Assembly: GCA_021325655.1 (NCBI GenBank)
Contig: JAJPGT010000055.1
Span: 1 to 64,000, forward strand
DNA length: 64,000 bases
Direction: 5' to 3'
From: Pseudomonadota bacterium
GTDB lineage: Bacteria; Chloroflexota; UBA6077; JAJPGT01
Of the stretch, positions 35,628 through 43,322 are shown in pieces. A program made the translations under genes and the position numbers. Every line of letters starts with the position of its first letter. Position 1 is the stretch's first letter. Below the pieces are notes generated by a model that made no database searches, was not told where the DNA came from, and was given only the letters and a program-made list of their open reading frames with translations.

Positions 35628-36902
35628 ATGGAGATCGCGGGCATCGGCAAGCGGGTGCGCATCTACCTGGGGGAGCATGACAAGTCCGCAGGCGCGCACG
35701 GGCCGCTCTGGGAAACGATCCTGGACCTGTTGCGGACCGAGGGGGCGGCCGGGGCGACGATGTTCCGCGGCCTGGCCGGCTTCGGGGCGCACAGCCAGCT
35801 CCACATCGCCCGGCTGGCCGACATCCTCTCAGACCTCCCCATAGTCGTGGAATGGATCGACGGGCCGGATCGGGTCGAGCGCCTGCTCCCCCGCGTCTGC
35901 GCACTGGTGACAACCGGCATGATCACTGTGGAAGACGTGGAGATCGTCAAGTACACCCATCGCCAGCCCCGCCCGTTGCCGCCCGATACTGTTGGAGACG
36001 TCATGTCGCGCGACGTGGTGGCGGTGCGCCCCGAGACGCCGGTGAGCGAGGCGGTCCGGATGCTGCTGAACCGCGACTACCGGGCCCTGCCGGTTGTGGA
36101 CGATCAGGGCCGGCTGGTGGGGATTGTGACCAACCGCGACCTGGTAGAGCGCGGCGGTCTCAGCGCGCGGGTTGAATTGCTCGCAGCGCTCGGCAGCCCG
36201 GCGCTCGAGCGTGAGCTGGCGAGCTCGGGTGCCCGGGAGAAGAACGTCGCCGAGGTGATGACCCGCGAGGTGGTCAGCGCCCGCCCGAGCGACCGGCTCG
36301 ACCAGGCAGCGCGCCTGATGGTCGAGCGGCGGGTGAAGCGCCTGCCGGTGACCGACGACCAGGGGCGCCTGGTCGGGATCCTGAGCCGGGTCGATGTGCT
36401 GCGAACGATGGGAGAGGATTACCTGGCCCCGCCCGGCGGCCCACCCGCGGCGCCCGACGTCGCCCGGACGGTTGGGGAGCTGATGCGCCGGGACGTGCCG
36501 GCGGTCCTGGCCGACGCTCCGCTCGGAGAGGTGCTCGACGCAGTGACGTCCACCCGGCTCAACCGGGCGATCGTAGTCGACACTGCCCGCCGCGTGCTGG
36601 GCGTGGTTAGCGACGCCGACCTGCTCGCTCGGCTCGATCCAGGGGCAGAAACCGGGCTGCTGGCCGCGCTGATGCGGCGTGGCAAGCTCTCGCGCGAAAC
36701 CCCGGGGCGTGCCCGGGATGTGGTGCGGGCGCCGGCCCTGACGGTTCCTGCCGATACGCCGATCGCTGAGGCGGTGCGCATGATGCTGGAGGAGCGACGC
36801 AAGGTCCTGCCGATCACCGACGCGGAGGGCCGCCTGCTCGGGGCGGTGGATCGGGCTAACCTGCTGGCGCACCTGCGCTGGGCGTCGGCTGAGGGCGCAT
36901 AG
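35628..36902 (+). CDS. DUF190 protein with four CBS domains
   Basis: 424 residues; GAGGAG 6 bases before the ATG. Residues 1-110 are DUF190 (KRVRIYLGEHDKSAGAHGPL, GATMFRGLAGFG), a PII-like fold. Four CBS repeats follow, beginning near 123 (DVMSRDVVAVRPETPV), 205 (EVMTREVVSARPSDRL), 283 (ELMRRDVPAVLADAPL) and 360 (DVVRAPALTVPADTPI), making two Bateman modules that usually bind adenine nucleotides. DUF190 genes are common next to crcB. The protein could sense energy state and gate a transporter. It lies 15 bases after crcB. Confidence 0.9.
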   Translation: MEIAGIGKRVRIYLGEHDKSAGAHGPLWETILDLLRTEGAAGATMFRGLAGFGAHSQLHIARLADILSDLPIVVEWIDGPDRVERLLPRVCALVTTGMITVEDVEIVKYTHRQPRPLPPDTVGDVMSRDVVAVRPETPVSEAVRMLLNRDYRALPVVDDQGRLVGIVTNRDLVERGGLSARVELLAALGSPALERELASSGAREKNVAEVMTREVVSARPSDRLDQAARLMVERRVKRLPVTDDQGRLVGILSRVDVLRTMGEDYLAPPGGPPAAPDVARTVGELMRRDVPAVLADAPLGEVLDAVTSTRLNRAIVVDTARRVLGVVSDADLLARLDPGAETGLLAALMRRGKLSRETPGRARDVVRAPALTVPADTPIAEAVRMMLEERRKVLPITDAEGRLLGAVDRANLLAHLRWASAEGA

Positions 36903-36913
36903 GAGGTGCAGCC

Positions 36914-37356
36914 GTGTACCACACATTCTCGTCGCGCTGGACGGCTCCGCGGGCTCCAAGGCGGCGTTGTGGCGTGCGGTCCAGATCGCTCGCGAATCAG
37001 GCGCCAGGCTTCACGCCCTGGCCGTGGAGGATCACCTCCCGCGCTATGCCGCGACCGTGGGGGAGATGGAGGAGGCGCGGGCGGAGAAGGACGCCTTCTT
37101 CAAGGCGGTGATGGATGAGGCACGCAACTACGCCGCGGAGCACGAGGTGCCGCTAACCACCGAGGTCGTCGTCGGCCACGCGGCGCAGCAGATCGTCCAG
37201 CGGGCGCGGCAGCTCGGCGCGGACCTCGTGGTAATCGGGCAGTCGGGTCACTCCAGCGTCTGGGGCAACCTCCTGGGCACGACCGCCCATAAAGTCTCGC
37301 ACCACGCCCCCTGTGACGTCCTGATCGTCCGCCTGCCGGACGGGCGATCGGGCTAG
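36914..37356 (+). pseudogene. Universal stress protein UspA, frameshifted near the start
   Basis: A perfect AGGAGGTG stands 5 bases before the GTG at 36914. That frame soon becomes non-homologous. One base later the reading ILVALDGSAGSKAALWRAVQ appears, the normal first strand of a Usp, and continues intact through VVIGQSGHSSVWGNLLGTTA and CDVLIVRLP to the stop at 37356. The beginning therefore lacks one base (GTGTACCACACATT where an extra C is expected). Either a recent mutation or an assembly error. It is the last gene of the crcB operon. Confidence 0.75.
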
Positions 37357-37426
37357 CGCGGCGCGCCGGCGAGCTCGCGTTCGGTACGAGCAGGGTTGGA
37401 TTCCCCTGCGTATCGGCGCCAGGGGG

Positions 37427-37642
37427 TCAGGAGCTCTGGAGCGCCAGGCGAAACGCTTCGCCAAGCACGACTGACCCGACGACGAAGAACACGAAGGCGA
37501 CGACCGCCATCCAGAGCGACCGCAGGATCACCACGCGCTGGGGCAGCAGGTGCCGGCTCCACTCCTGGTAGGTGATGATGAAGGCGGCCACAGCCGCCAG
37601 GGGCGAGAAGACCAGCCCGATGAGCAGGAACAGACTCACCAT
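37427..37642 (-). CDS. Small two-helix membrane protein
   Basis: 71 residues with two hydrophobic segments: LFLLIGLVFSPLAAVAAFIIT and WMAVVAFVFFVVGSVVLGEA, joined by a short charged loop (YQEWSRHLLPQR). No family recognised. It is the last gene of the - strand operon that begins behind fluoride riboswitch 5, 18 bases after the pyrophosphatase-like gene. Confidence 0.6.
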   Translation of the reverse strand: MVSLFLLIGLVFSPLAAVAAFIITYQEWSRHLLPQRVVILRSLWMAVVAFVFFVVGSVVLGEAFRLALQSS

Positions 37643-37660
37643 TCGGGTCTGCTCCTGCCG

Positions 37661-39160
37661 TCAACGCTCGACGAGCGCAACCGGTCGCCGGCGCACGGCG
37701 ACCGGTTGCGCTCCAGCGGACTGCGCCGGTAGGAGCGGATAGGCAGCCAGTCGCCGGCGCACGGCGAGGAATAGGTCCAGGAAGGCCGGGGCGAGCGTGT
37801 ACGGGAATGGAAGCCGCAGTACCGGCTCCGGCGCGGCCGCCCATAGGCGCAGCTCGCTGGCGAACAGGCCTGCCCGGATCTCGATCGTGGCCAGCGCCCC
37901 GATCGGCCACTGACGTGCGGCGAGCCCATCGCGCTGCTCCTCGAGCAGGAGCAGCCGCTCCGGGGTGAGCGCCAGCGCCGCGGTCGCCGACCTCTCGGAT
38001 GGCATGGCCGGGGCGAGGGCCCAGCTAATGAGCGCTTCGCGCTTTGCGAGGGACTGCCGAACCCGCTCCCTCCAGGTTACCACCTCCAGGTCGCCAAAGA
38101 AGGTATCCCAGCCGGTTCTGTTCTCATCCAGCGGCTCGACGCAGCCGGTGCGCGCCGGCAGATGCTCGGCAGCTCGTGGGATGAAGCCGCGGGACAGGGC
38201 GACCAGTTCCTCCAGCGCGGGGCCGGCCGGCACGGGGACGCGCCACCTGGCCACGCCCTCCGCCGCCTGCACCTGCACCAGCAGCACCGTGCTGCCCTGC
38301 CCAGCCTCTTGCTGGGCGCCGGCAATCCGCTCTACGGCGGTGGCGCGGGCGACGAACCCCTTGTTCCAGACGACGGCATCCGGCGGGGCGGCATCTTCGA
38401 GCAGGATGAGCTGCTGGTCGGTCAGGAACAGCACCGCCTCGGGCTGTGGAGGAGTGCGCCGCAGCAGGCCGCGCGCCGGGCGGGCGGGCCGGTGGACCGA
38501 GGCCAGGAGGCGTTCGCTGGGCAGCACCACTTCCCGCGCGTAGAGCTGGAAGCGCAAGGGGAGGCGCGCGAGACCGTACTCGGCATCGGTGTGGTGCTCT
38601 GTCTCACTCAACGCCCAGCGACGCTGCGCCCCGGGCGTCACGATCCAGGCGGCCTCGTCGACGGCCTGGGCGGCGCGCTGCTCCGCGGCGGCTCGCCGGC
38701 CGCGTGCAATCGCCTCACGGACCAGCTCACCCGCCGCCGCGGCGCCCAGCCAGCCGGAAGGCGTACCACCCAGCACGCGCTCTACGCGACGAGCGAACTC
38801 GGCGTCGAGGTCCGCAGCGCTGAACGGGACGTCTTCCATCCCGACGAGCGGAACCCGGACCACCAGCCGGTCCCCGCTCCCCGAGCGCAGCAGCCCAACC
38901 ACCTGAGCCCGGACGATGGCGCCGGGCAGCGCCGAGACCTCGCCGACCACGATCACCCGCACCGGGGCGCCGTGCTCGTCGGCGCTGCCGGCCACCCGCC
39001 CGAGGTCACCCGGGAGGTCCTCCTCAGCCGGCGGGTGGACGCGGCTGAGACGCAGGGGGCCCCCTGGCAGGACCAGGTATTCCCCGGCTGGGCGGGCGTT
39101 GGCCTCCACAATGACATCCACTTCCATTGGCCGGGCCGCGGGCCTGCGCTCGCCGCTCAT
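37661..39160 (-). CDS. Protein with a degenerate inorganic-pyrophosphatase-like domain and two PH-like domains
   Basis: 499 residues; GAGGAAGAG lies before the ATG. Residues 12-110 follow the family I pyrophosphatase pattern strand for strand: EVDVIVEANARPAGEYLVL, RLSRVHPPAEEDLPGDLG, HGAPVRVIVVGEVSALPG and AQVVGLLRSGSGDRLVVRVP. The catalytic residues are largely replaced: NYG became DLG, DGDP became EHGAP, DVLV became RVIV, EDAK became GDRL. Two PH-like beta modules follow (about 215-335, with LFLTDQQLILLED, and 385-485, with LALTPERLLLLEE). It overlaps the upstream gene by 4 bases and lies in the operon of fluoride riboswitch 5. PPase is a known fluoride target. Confidence 0.55.
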   Translation of the reverse strand: MSGERRPAARPMEVDVIVEANARPAGEYLVLPGGPLRLSRVHPPAEEDLPGDLGRVAGSADEHGAPVRVIVVGEVSALPGAIVRAQVVGLLRSGSGDRLVVRVPLVGMEDVPFSAADLDAEFARRVERVLGGTPSGWLGAAAAGELVREAIARGRRAAAEQRAAQAVDEAAWIVTPGAQRRWALSETEHHTDAEYGLARLPLRFQLYAREVVLPSERLLASVHRPARPARGLLRRTPPQPEAVLFLTDQQLILLEDAAPPDAVVWNKGFVARATAVERIAGAQQEAGQGSTVLLVQVQAAEGVARWRVPVPAGPALEELVALSRGFIPRAAEHLPARTGCVEPLDENRTGWDTFFGDLEVVTWRERVRQSLAKREALISWALAPAMPSERSATAALALTPERLLLLEEQRDGLAARQWPIGALATIEIRAGLFASELRLWAAAPEPVLRLPFPYTLAPAFLDLFLAVRRRLAAYPLLPAQSAGAQPVAVRRRPVALVER

Positions 39161-39528
39161 GGCTCTTCCTCTTGGAGACGCAGCCGCATGCCCCGGTTGT
39201 CGATCCGCAACGCCTGCTGTTTGATCCGCAGGATGCGGTTGGATTGCGCGAGCGTGAACGCCGCGTAGCGCAGCGCCGCGACGCGCCCCTCGGACACCGG
39301 GTGCTGCCCAGCCGCCTGCTGGGCCGGTGCCCGTTCCTGGCGCAGGGCAGCGAGGCCGAACGCGACGAAGAGGAGCGGCCAGTTCTCGCCATCCTCCGTG
39401 TCCAGCCAGCCATGGTTGCGGGCGAGGGCCAGCGCCTCCTCGACCTCCGCCGCAGGAACAGTCAGCCGCGCGGTTCGCTCCGCTTCACCGGCGACGAGCC
39501 CGGCAAACGAGTGGCGCCCCCGGCTCAT
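39157..39528 (-). CDS. Hypothetical protein in the fluoride riboswitch 5 operon
   Basis: 123 residues, mainly helical: ERTARLTVPAAEVEEALALA, HGWLDTEDGENWPLLFVAFGL, SEGRVAALRYAAFTLAQSNR. No signal peptide or membrane segment and no known family. It overlaps its neighbours by 4 bases on both sides, so it is probably made in fixed ratio with them, perhaps as a complex with the PPase-like protein (inference). Confidence 0.6.
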   Translation of the reverse strand: MSRGRHSFAGLVAGEAERTARLTVPAAEVEEALALARNHGWLDTEDGENWPLLFVAFGLAALRQERAPAQQAAGQHPVSEGRVAALRYAAFTLAQSNRILRIKQQALRIDNRGMRLRLQEEEP

Positions 39529-39887
39529 CGCCGGCCCCCGGGCGGCCCGAACAGCCGCTTGATCGCCGCCTCCTGGTCGTACAGCTCGGCGCCGGGCAAG
39601 GGGCGAAGGCGAGTGCGCAGCCGGGCGTTCTCGGACTCCAGCCGCTCGACAGAGGCCTCGAGCTCGGTGTTCTCCCGCAGTCGGTGCAGCACCCGCCAGG
39701 TGTTGAGCGCCTCAGCCGCCTCGAGCTCCAACGCGTCGGTCGCACCGCTCTCGTGGCGACCGGAGAGCAGCTCGAGTCCACGACGGAAGGCTGCGGCGAG
39801 GGCCGCTTCCAGGGGAAGACCGGTGGCCGCCTGAAGGTCGGCGGCCATGCGCTCAGTCAGACAAACCGCGAGGCTTCGCTCGTCCAT
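39525..39887 (-). CDS. Coiled-coil hypothetical protein, first gene of the fluoride riboswitch 5 operon
   Basis: 120 residues from the ATG at 39887. The N-terminal half is helical (MAADLQAATGLPLEAALAAA). Residues about 55-95 form a coiled coil (LRENTELEASVERLESENAR). The C-terminus ends LYDQEAAIKRLFGPPGG. No family recognised. It is the first gene behind riboswitch 5 and overlaps the next gene by 4 bases. A scaffold or oligomerisation role is possible. Confidence 0.6.
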   Translation of the reverse strand: MDERSLAVCLTERMAADLQAATGLPLEAALAAAFRRGLELLSGRHESGATDALELEAAEALNTWRVLHRLRENTELEASVERLESENARLRTRLRPLPGAELYDQEAAIKRLFGPPGGRR

Positions 39888-39931
39888 GCCAGCCCACCTG
39901 CGAGACGTTCGTCGGCGGGGCAGACTGGACA

Positions 39932-40037
39932 GCCTCTCCCGCGCCGTGCAGGGCGGTAGAGGCCATCAGCCGGATAGGAAGCCGGCGGTTTGCCTGAATT
40001 GGCCGGGCGAGCCTCATCGCCCGTCGCTCGTAGTATA
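39932..40037 (-). promoter_or_regulatory. Fluoride riboswitch 5 with -10 box, alternative hairpin
   Basis: On the - strand TATACT (40037-40032) precedes the aptamer, 40022-39953: GGGCGATGAGGCTCGCCC, AAACCGCCGG with CCGGC, and TGATGGCCTCTACCGCCC. P1 and 3' segment closely match the Thermotoga petrophila aptamer as I remember it. Loop GAGGC pairs with GCCTC. GCCTCTACCGC can instead pair with GCGGGAGAGGC (39942-39932; 10 of 11 pairs), an anti-aptamer hairpin without a T run. It controls the four-gene operon starting at 39887. Confidence 0.92.
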
Positions 40038-40087
40038 TCCCAGATTTCGTGGCCACCGTGGTTCTGGCGACATGGCAGCGGCCGTAG

Positions 40088-40204
40088 TACACTCAGGATC
40101 GGGGCGTGGCGCTGCCCCGGGACGTCGCCCGACGTCCGAACCGCGGCCTTGGCCGCTGATAGCTCCTACCGTACACGTGTGTGCGTCTGGTAGGAGCTGC
40201 TATG
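40088..40204 (+). promoter_or_regulatory. Fluoride riboswitch 6, diverged aptamer
   Basis: TACACT (40088-40093) precedes a crcB-like element at 40100-40170: GGGGCGTGGCGCTGCCCC, an inserted GGACGTC/GACGTCC hairpin, GAACCGCGGCC with GCCGC, and TGATAGCTCCTACC. The GATG normally found in P1 is lost, so binding may be impaired. AGCTCCTACC (40161-40170) pairs perfectly over 10 bp with GGTAGGAGCT (40189-40198), hiding an AGGAG 6 bases before ATG 40202. The frame after that ATG (74 codons) does not look like a real protein. Divergent from riboswitch 5. Confidence 0.7.
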
Positions 40205-40436
40205 CCGAACTCGCCTCCAACAAGCCGGCTGGGTCCCGGCTTCCGAATCCCCCGACGACAGCAACACCCTTGGAGTCCTGGCCGCGCGCGGCGGGAGTAT
40301 CTGGGCCAGGGTCCACTGCTCAGACCTTTCGCGCAGCGTCGGCACGACGCAGGTGCCAGGCGAGCTGAGCGAGGAGCCAGGGAGCTTCGCTGGCGCACTG
40401 GCGTGGCCATGCCCCTCCTTGAGTGAGAGCTCGACC

Positions 40437-41027
40437 ATGGTGGCCGAACGGAGCTTCGCGCCCTACGCACCCAGGAAAGCCGTCCTCCAGGTTCTCCATC
40501 GGTGTCGTGCCCGGGGATTGCCCTCCCCGCTCACGCCAGCGGCCCTGCAGCAGATCGGGGTCGCCTCGACGATGACCTGGCGCACCGTGCAGGCGTTGCG
40601 CTTCTTGGGCCTGATTGACGGGGAGGGCAACCTCCTGGAGCCGTTGGAGCAGCTCCAGCAGACCGCTGCGGAGGAGTACCGCAGCCGGCTTCGCGAGATC
40701 ATCCGCGCTGCGTACCTGCCGGTGTTCACCGTCGTGGACCCGGCTCGGGATAGCCTGGCGCAAGTCTCGGCCGCCTTCCGCCACTACGAGCCGGGCGGCC
40801 AGCGGGCTAAGATGGTGATGCTGTTCTTAGGGCTCTGTAAGGAAGCCGGTATGGCGCAGCCTGCTCGGACACGCGCGGGCCGGCAGTCGCGCCAGGATCA
40901 GCAGCCCCTGGGGCCGGCGCTGGGCGTCGCCCGTAAGGAACCGACGGGCGGCAGGAGTCCCACCGGCGCGATGGCATGCCATCGCGCCGGAAATGCGTGC
41001 CGCCCAGCGCCATCGACTACCAGGTGA
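40437..41027 (+). CDS. DUF5343-like protein, N-terminal part (probably frameshifted)
   Basis: 196 residues as the frame stands. Residues 5-130 look like a winged-helix-type DUF5343 domain: PRKAVLQVLHRCRARGLPSP, WRTVQALRFLGLIDGEGNLL, EYRSRLREIIRAAYLPVFTV, and FLGLCKEAGM. The last 50 residues are basic and low in structure. The expected C-terminal segment is found in another frame beginning at about 40976, so the gene is probably broken by one indel near 40980-41010. It is the next gene after riboswitch 6. Confidence 0.6.
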   Translation: MVAERSFAPYAPRKAVLQVLHRCRARGLPSPLTPAALQQIGVASTMTWRTVQALRFLGLIDGEGNLLEPLEQLQQTAAEEYRSRLREIIRAAYLPVFTVVDPARDSLAQVSAAFRHYEPGGQRAKMVMLFLGLCKEAGMAQPARTRAGRQSRQDQQPLGPALGVARKEPTGGRSPTGAMACHRAGNACRPAPSTTR

Positions 41028-41284
41028 TCAGCGCCATTATCCAGCAGCTCCCGCGCGATGCGCGCTGGACCATGGCTCGACGCGAACGGTGGCTGAAGGC
41101 GATGACAGCCGCGATCGATCTGCTGATCGAGGTCGAGCCCCCAGTCGACGCGCCCCCTTCCGAACTTCCTGACGGTGATCCATTCTGCTCGGGAGGCCGA
41201 GAGCTCCAGGCCAAAGAGGAGAAACGGCAAGAGCGGTTTCGGCGTCAGGAGGAGAGGATCGACTCCGCGGCCTCGACCGGCTAG
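40976..41284 (+). pseudogene. C-terminal part of the DUF5343-like gene, out of frame
   Basis: The reading SAIDYQVISAIIQQLPRDAR, WTMARRERWLKAMTAAIDLL has the LP-x-x-x-x-W-T...R-x-x-W-L pattern often found after DUF5343 domains. It overlaps the preceding frame by 52 bases. I infer one original gene from 40437 to 41284. Confidence 0.5.
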
Positions 41285-41919
41285 TCGTGCGGTCCCGGGC
41301 TTCCCCGGTCTCCCGATGGCGAAAGAGCAAACACGGCGTCCTGGGTTCTTGGATGAGAATCTTCGACCGGGTCGTGAGCGTCCGGTCTCCCCTGTTCGTC
41401 GCTCTGAAGCCGGGCGCCGGACGGGAGCAGCAGACGTCCACCGGGCCGGCGGGCTCCGGCGTATCACCCGGCAGTTGGTGAAGCGGGCTTTGCTGGGGGG
41501 GCCGGCTGGCTCCGAGCGCCTGGGCACTGGCCGAGGAGTCGACCACGACGGTCGAGACCCCGGGCCAGGAGGTGATTCGCCCGCTCTCCGATCTGATCAA
41601 GCCGACCGGTGGGTTGGCGATTCTCCGGGGAACCTGGCCCCTGAGGGCTGTGTCGTGAAGGTTACGGGGCACGAGCGTCCGAGCCACCGTGGCCCAGCAC
41701 GGGGCTTCACTGGGAGAGGGGCGTTAGGACATATCTGCCCCGAGCAGAGGGTGCCCCGGGTGGCGAGAGTACCCGCAGGGCCCGGCGCCGAGACAGGGGC
41801 CGGGCTGCTCCAGCCCGGCAGGCTGTGGGGGATCTGGCAGTCCGTCGCCCGGTAGGGCGCTCAGGCATACACACAGTCGCGGGATGGACGGGCGCCGCCT
41901 CCGCGCGGGTGTGTGGCCC
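41285..41919. other. Gene-poor DNA between the DUF5343 region and dnaN
   Basis: 635 bases with no supported gene. One - strand frame (about 41570-41690) contains PPVGLIRSESGRITSWPG then VVVDSSA, faintly like the start of a PIN toxin, but it does not continue. Confidence 0.4.
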
Positions 41920-43080
41920 TTACGTGACATGCATCGGCATGATGACGTGCAGGTACTTGTCGCCGGGGCCGCCGACGGGGCGCAGGACGCCAGGGCCGGT
42001 TGGGCCGGTGATGTCCAGCCGCACTTCGGCCGTGTCCAGCGAGTCCAGCGCGTCGCGCAGGTAGTGGGCGTTGAACGCCACCCGCTGTTCCTCGCCCTCC
42101 ACGCTGGCGTCCAGCACACTCTGGTTATCCCCCATCTCCGCACTGGAGCTGGTGACCGTCACCTGCCCGGGCACCAGACTCTGCTCATCCGCACCGTTCC
42201 CGCTCGGCTTCACCTCCAGCCGAACGTACGGCGTGCTGTCGGGGATGAACAGGCGTGCCACCCGGGTCGCGCGAAGAAGATCCGCCCCGCTGACGACTAC
42301 TCTGGTCGGGGCATCCCGGGGAATGATCCGCTGATAATCGGGGAACTGCCCCTCGATGAGCCGAGAGATGAGCTCGGTGTCGCCGCAGCGGAACAGGACC
42401 TGGTTGCGCTTGGCGGTGGCGGCGATCTCCACCAGGCTGTCGCCGTCGGAGGGCAGGACGCGGGCGAGCTCGGACAGGGCGCGGTGCGGGATAACCAGCA
42501 TGAGCTCGCTGCCCTGGTCGGACTCCAGGTCGACGGTGCGGACGGCCAGGCGGAAGCCGTCCGCGGCGGCGAGCGTGAGCTGGCTGCCGTGCAGGCGGAG
42601 CAGCACGCCAGTGAGCACAGGCCGACTGTCGTCGTCGGAGGCGGCGAAGACCACCTGCCCGATCGCCTCCTTCAGCACCGGGGCGGGCACGCTGCTTGTG
42701 TCTCCCCCGCTCACTGTGGGAATCGCCGGGAAATCGTCCGCGTTGAGCCCAGCGATGTTCGCCTCGTAGCGTCCGCAGCGCAGATGGACTCGCTGCGCCT
42801 TGGAATTCAGCTCCAGGTCGATTTGGCTGCCTCGATCCAGTAGCCCCACGTACTCCGCCAGGAGCCGGGCGGGGAGCGTGAACTTCCCCTCCTGCATCAC
42901 CCGGGCCGGCACCTGGGTGCGAATCGCCATATCCAGGTTGGTCGCGGTGAGCCGGAGCTGGCCCGGCTCGGCGACGAGCAGGATGTTGCTAATGATCGGA
43001 AGCGTGCTCCGCGTCGGCACCACCCGCCCCACCAGGGCCAGCCCGGCTGCCAGATGCTCCTGCAGGCACGAGACCTTCAT
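41920..43080 (-). CDS. dnaN: DNA polymerase III subunit beta (sliding clamp)
   Basis: 386 residues, normal length. It encircles DNA as a dimeric ring and tethers polymerase III. All three clamp domains are visible: MKVSCLQEHLAAGLALVGRV with TLPIISNILL at the start, RPVLTGVLLRL and AAADGFRLAV in the middle, and the closing HVIMPMHVT, the clamp's conserved C-terminal MPM. It is not next to dnaA or recF here and stands alone, divergent from the phosphoesterase gene. Chloroflexota often carry scattered or second dnaN copies (inference), so it may not mark an origin. Confidence 0.95.
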   Translation of the reverse strand: MKVSCLQEHLAAGLALVGRVVPTRSTLPIISNILLVAEPGQLRLTATNLDMAIRTQVPARVMQEGKFTLPARLLAEYVGLLDRGSQIDLELNSKAQRVHLRCGRYEANIAGLNADDFPAIPTVSGGDTSSVPAPVLKEAIGQVVFAASDDDSRPVLTGVLLRLHGSQLTLAAADGFRLAVRTVDLESDQGSELMLVIPHRALSELARVLPSDGDSLVEIAATAKRNQVLFRCGDTELISRLIEGQFPDYQRIIPRDAPTRVVVSGADLLRATRVARLFIPDSTPYVRLEVKPSGNGADEQSLVPGQVTVTSSSAEMGDNQSVLDASVEGEEQRVAFNAHYLRDALDSLDTAEVRLDITGPTGPGVLRPVGGPGDKYLHVIMPMHVT

Positions 43081-43204
43081 TGAGACTTCGCTCTCCTCCG
43101 CTTGGTTGGCGGCCTCACCGCCCGCGCTCGCATTCTACGCGCGCCCAGCACCCGCAACAATGCGCTGGCCAGGCCGGAGACGCGAACGTGACTCGTTCTT
43201 GATA

Positions 43205-43233
43205 TCCGCAGCAGGCAGACACCCTGCTGCGGA
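43205..43233. repeat. Perfect inverted repeat, 11-bp arms
   Basis: TCCGCAGCAGG (43205-43215) and CCTGCTGCGGA (43223-43233) with a 7-base loop, in the divergent gap between dnaN and the phosphoesterase. It could be an operator or leader hairpin. No T run on either side. Confidence 0.5.
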
Positions 43234-43322
43234 CTTGCCGAAATTGCTCCTGGCCGGCATCCTGCTACCGGCGTGCTGACGCCCACTCGTGCCTGGGGAT
43301 ATCCCTGACAAGGAGAGCTGCT

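Noticed and set aside
41500..41690. Possible VapBC toxin-antitoxin remnant (PPVGLIRSE ... VVVDSSA on the - strand)
   Set aside because: The PIN-like start is only about seven residues and no frame continues it; chance similarity is likely.
41920..43322. Replication origin next to dnaN
   Set aside because: No dnaA, recF or cluster of DnaA boxes was seen; dnaN alone does not mark an origin.
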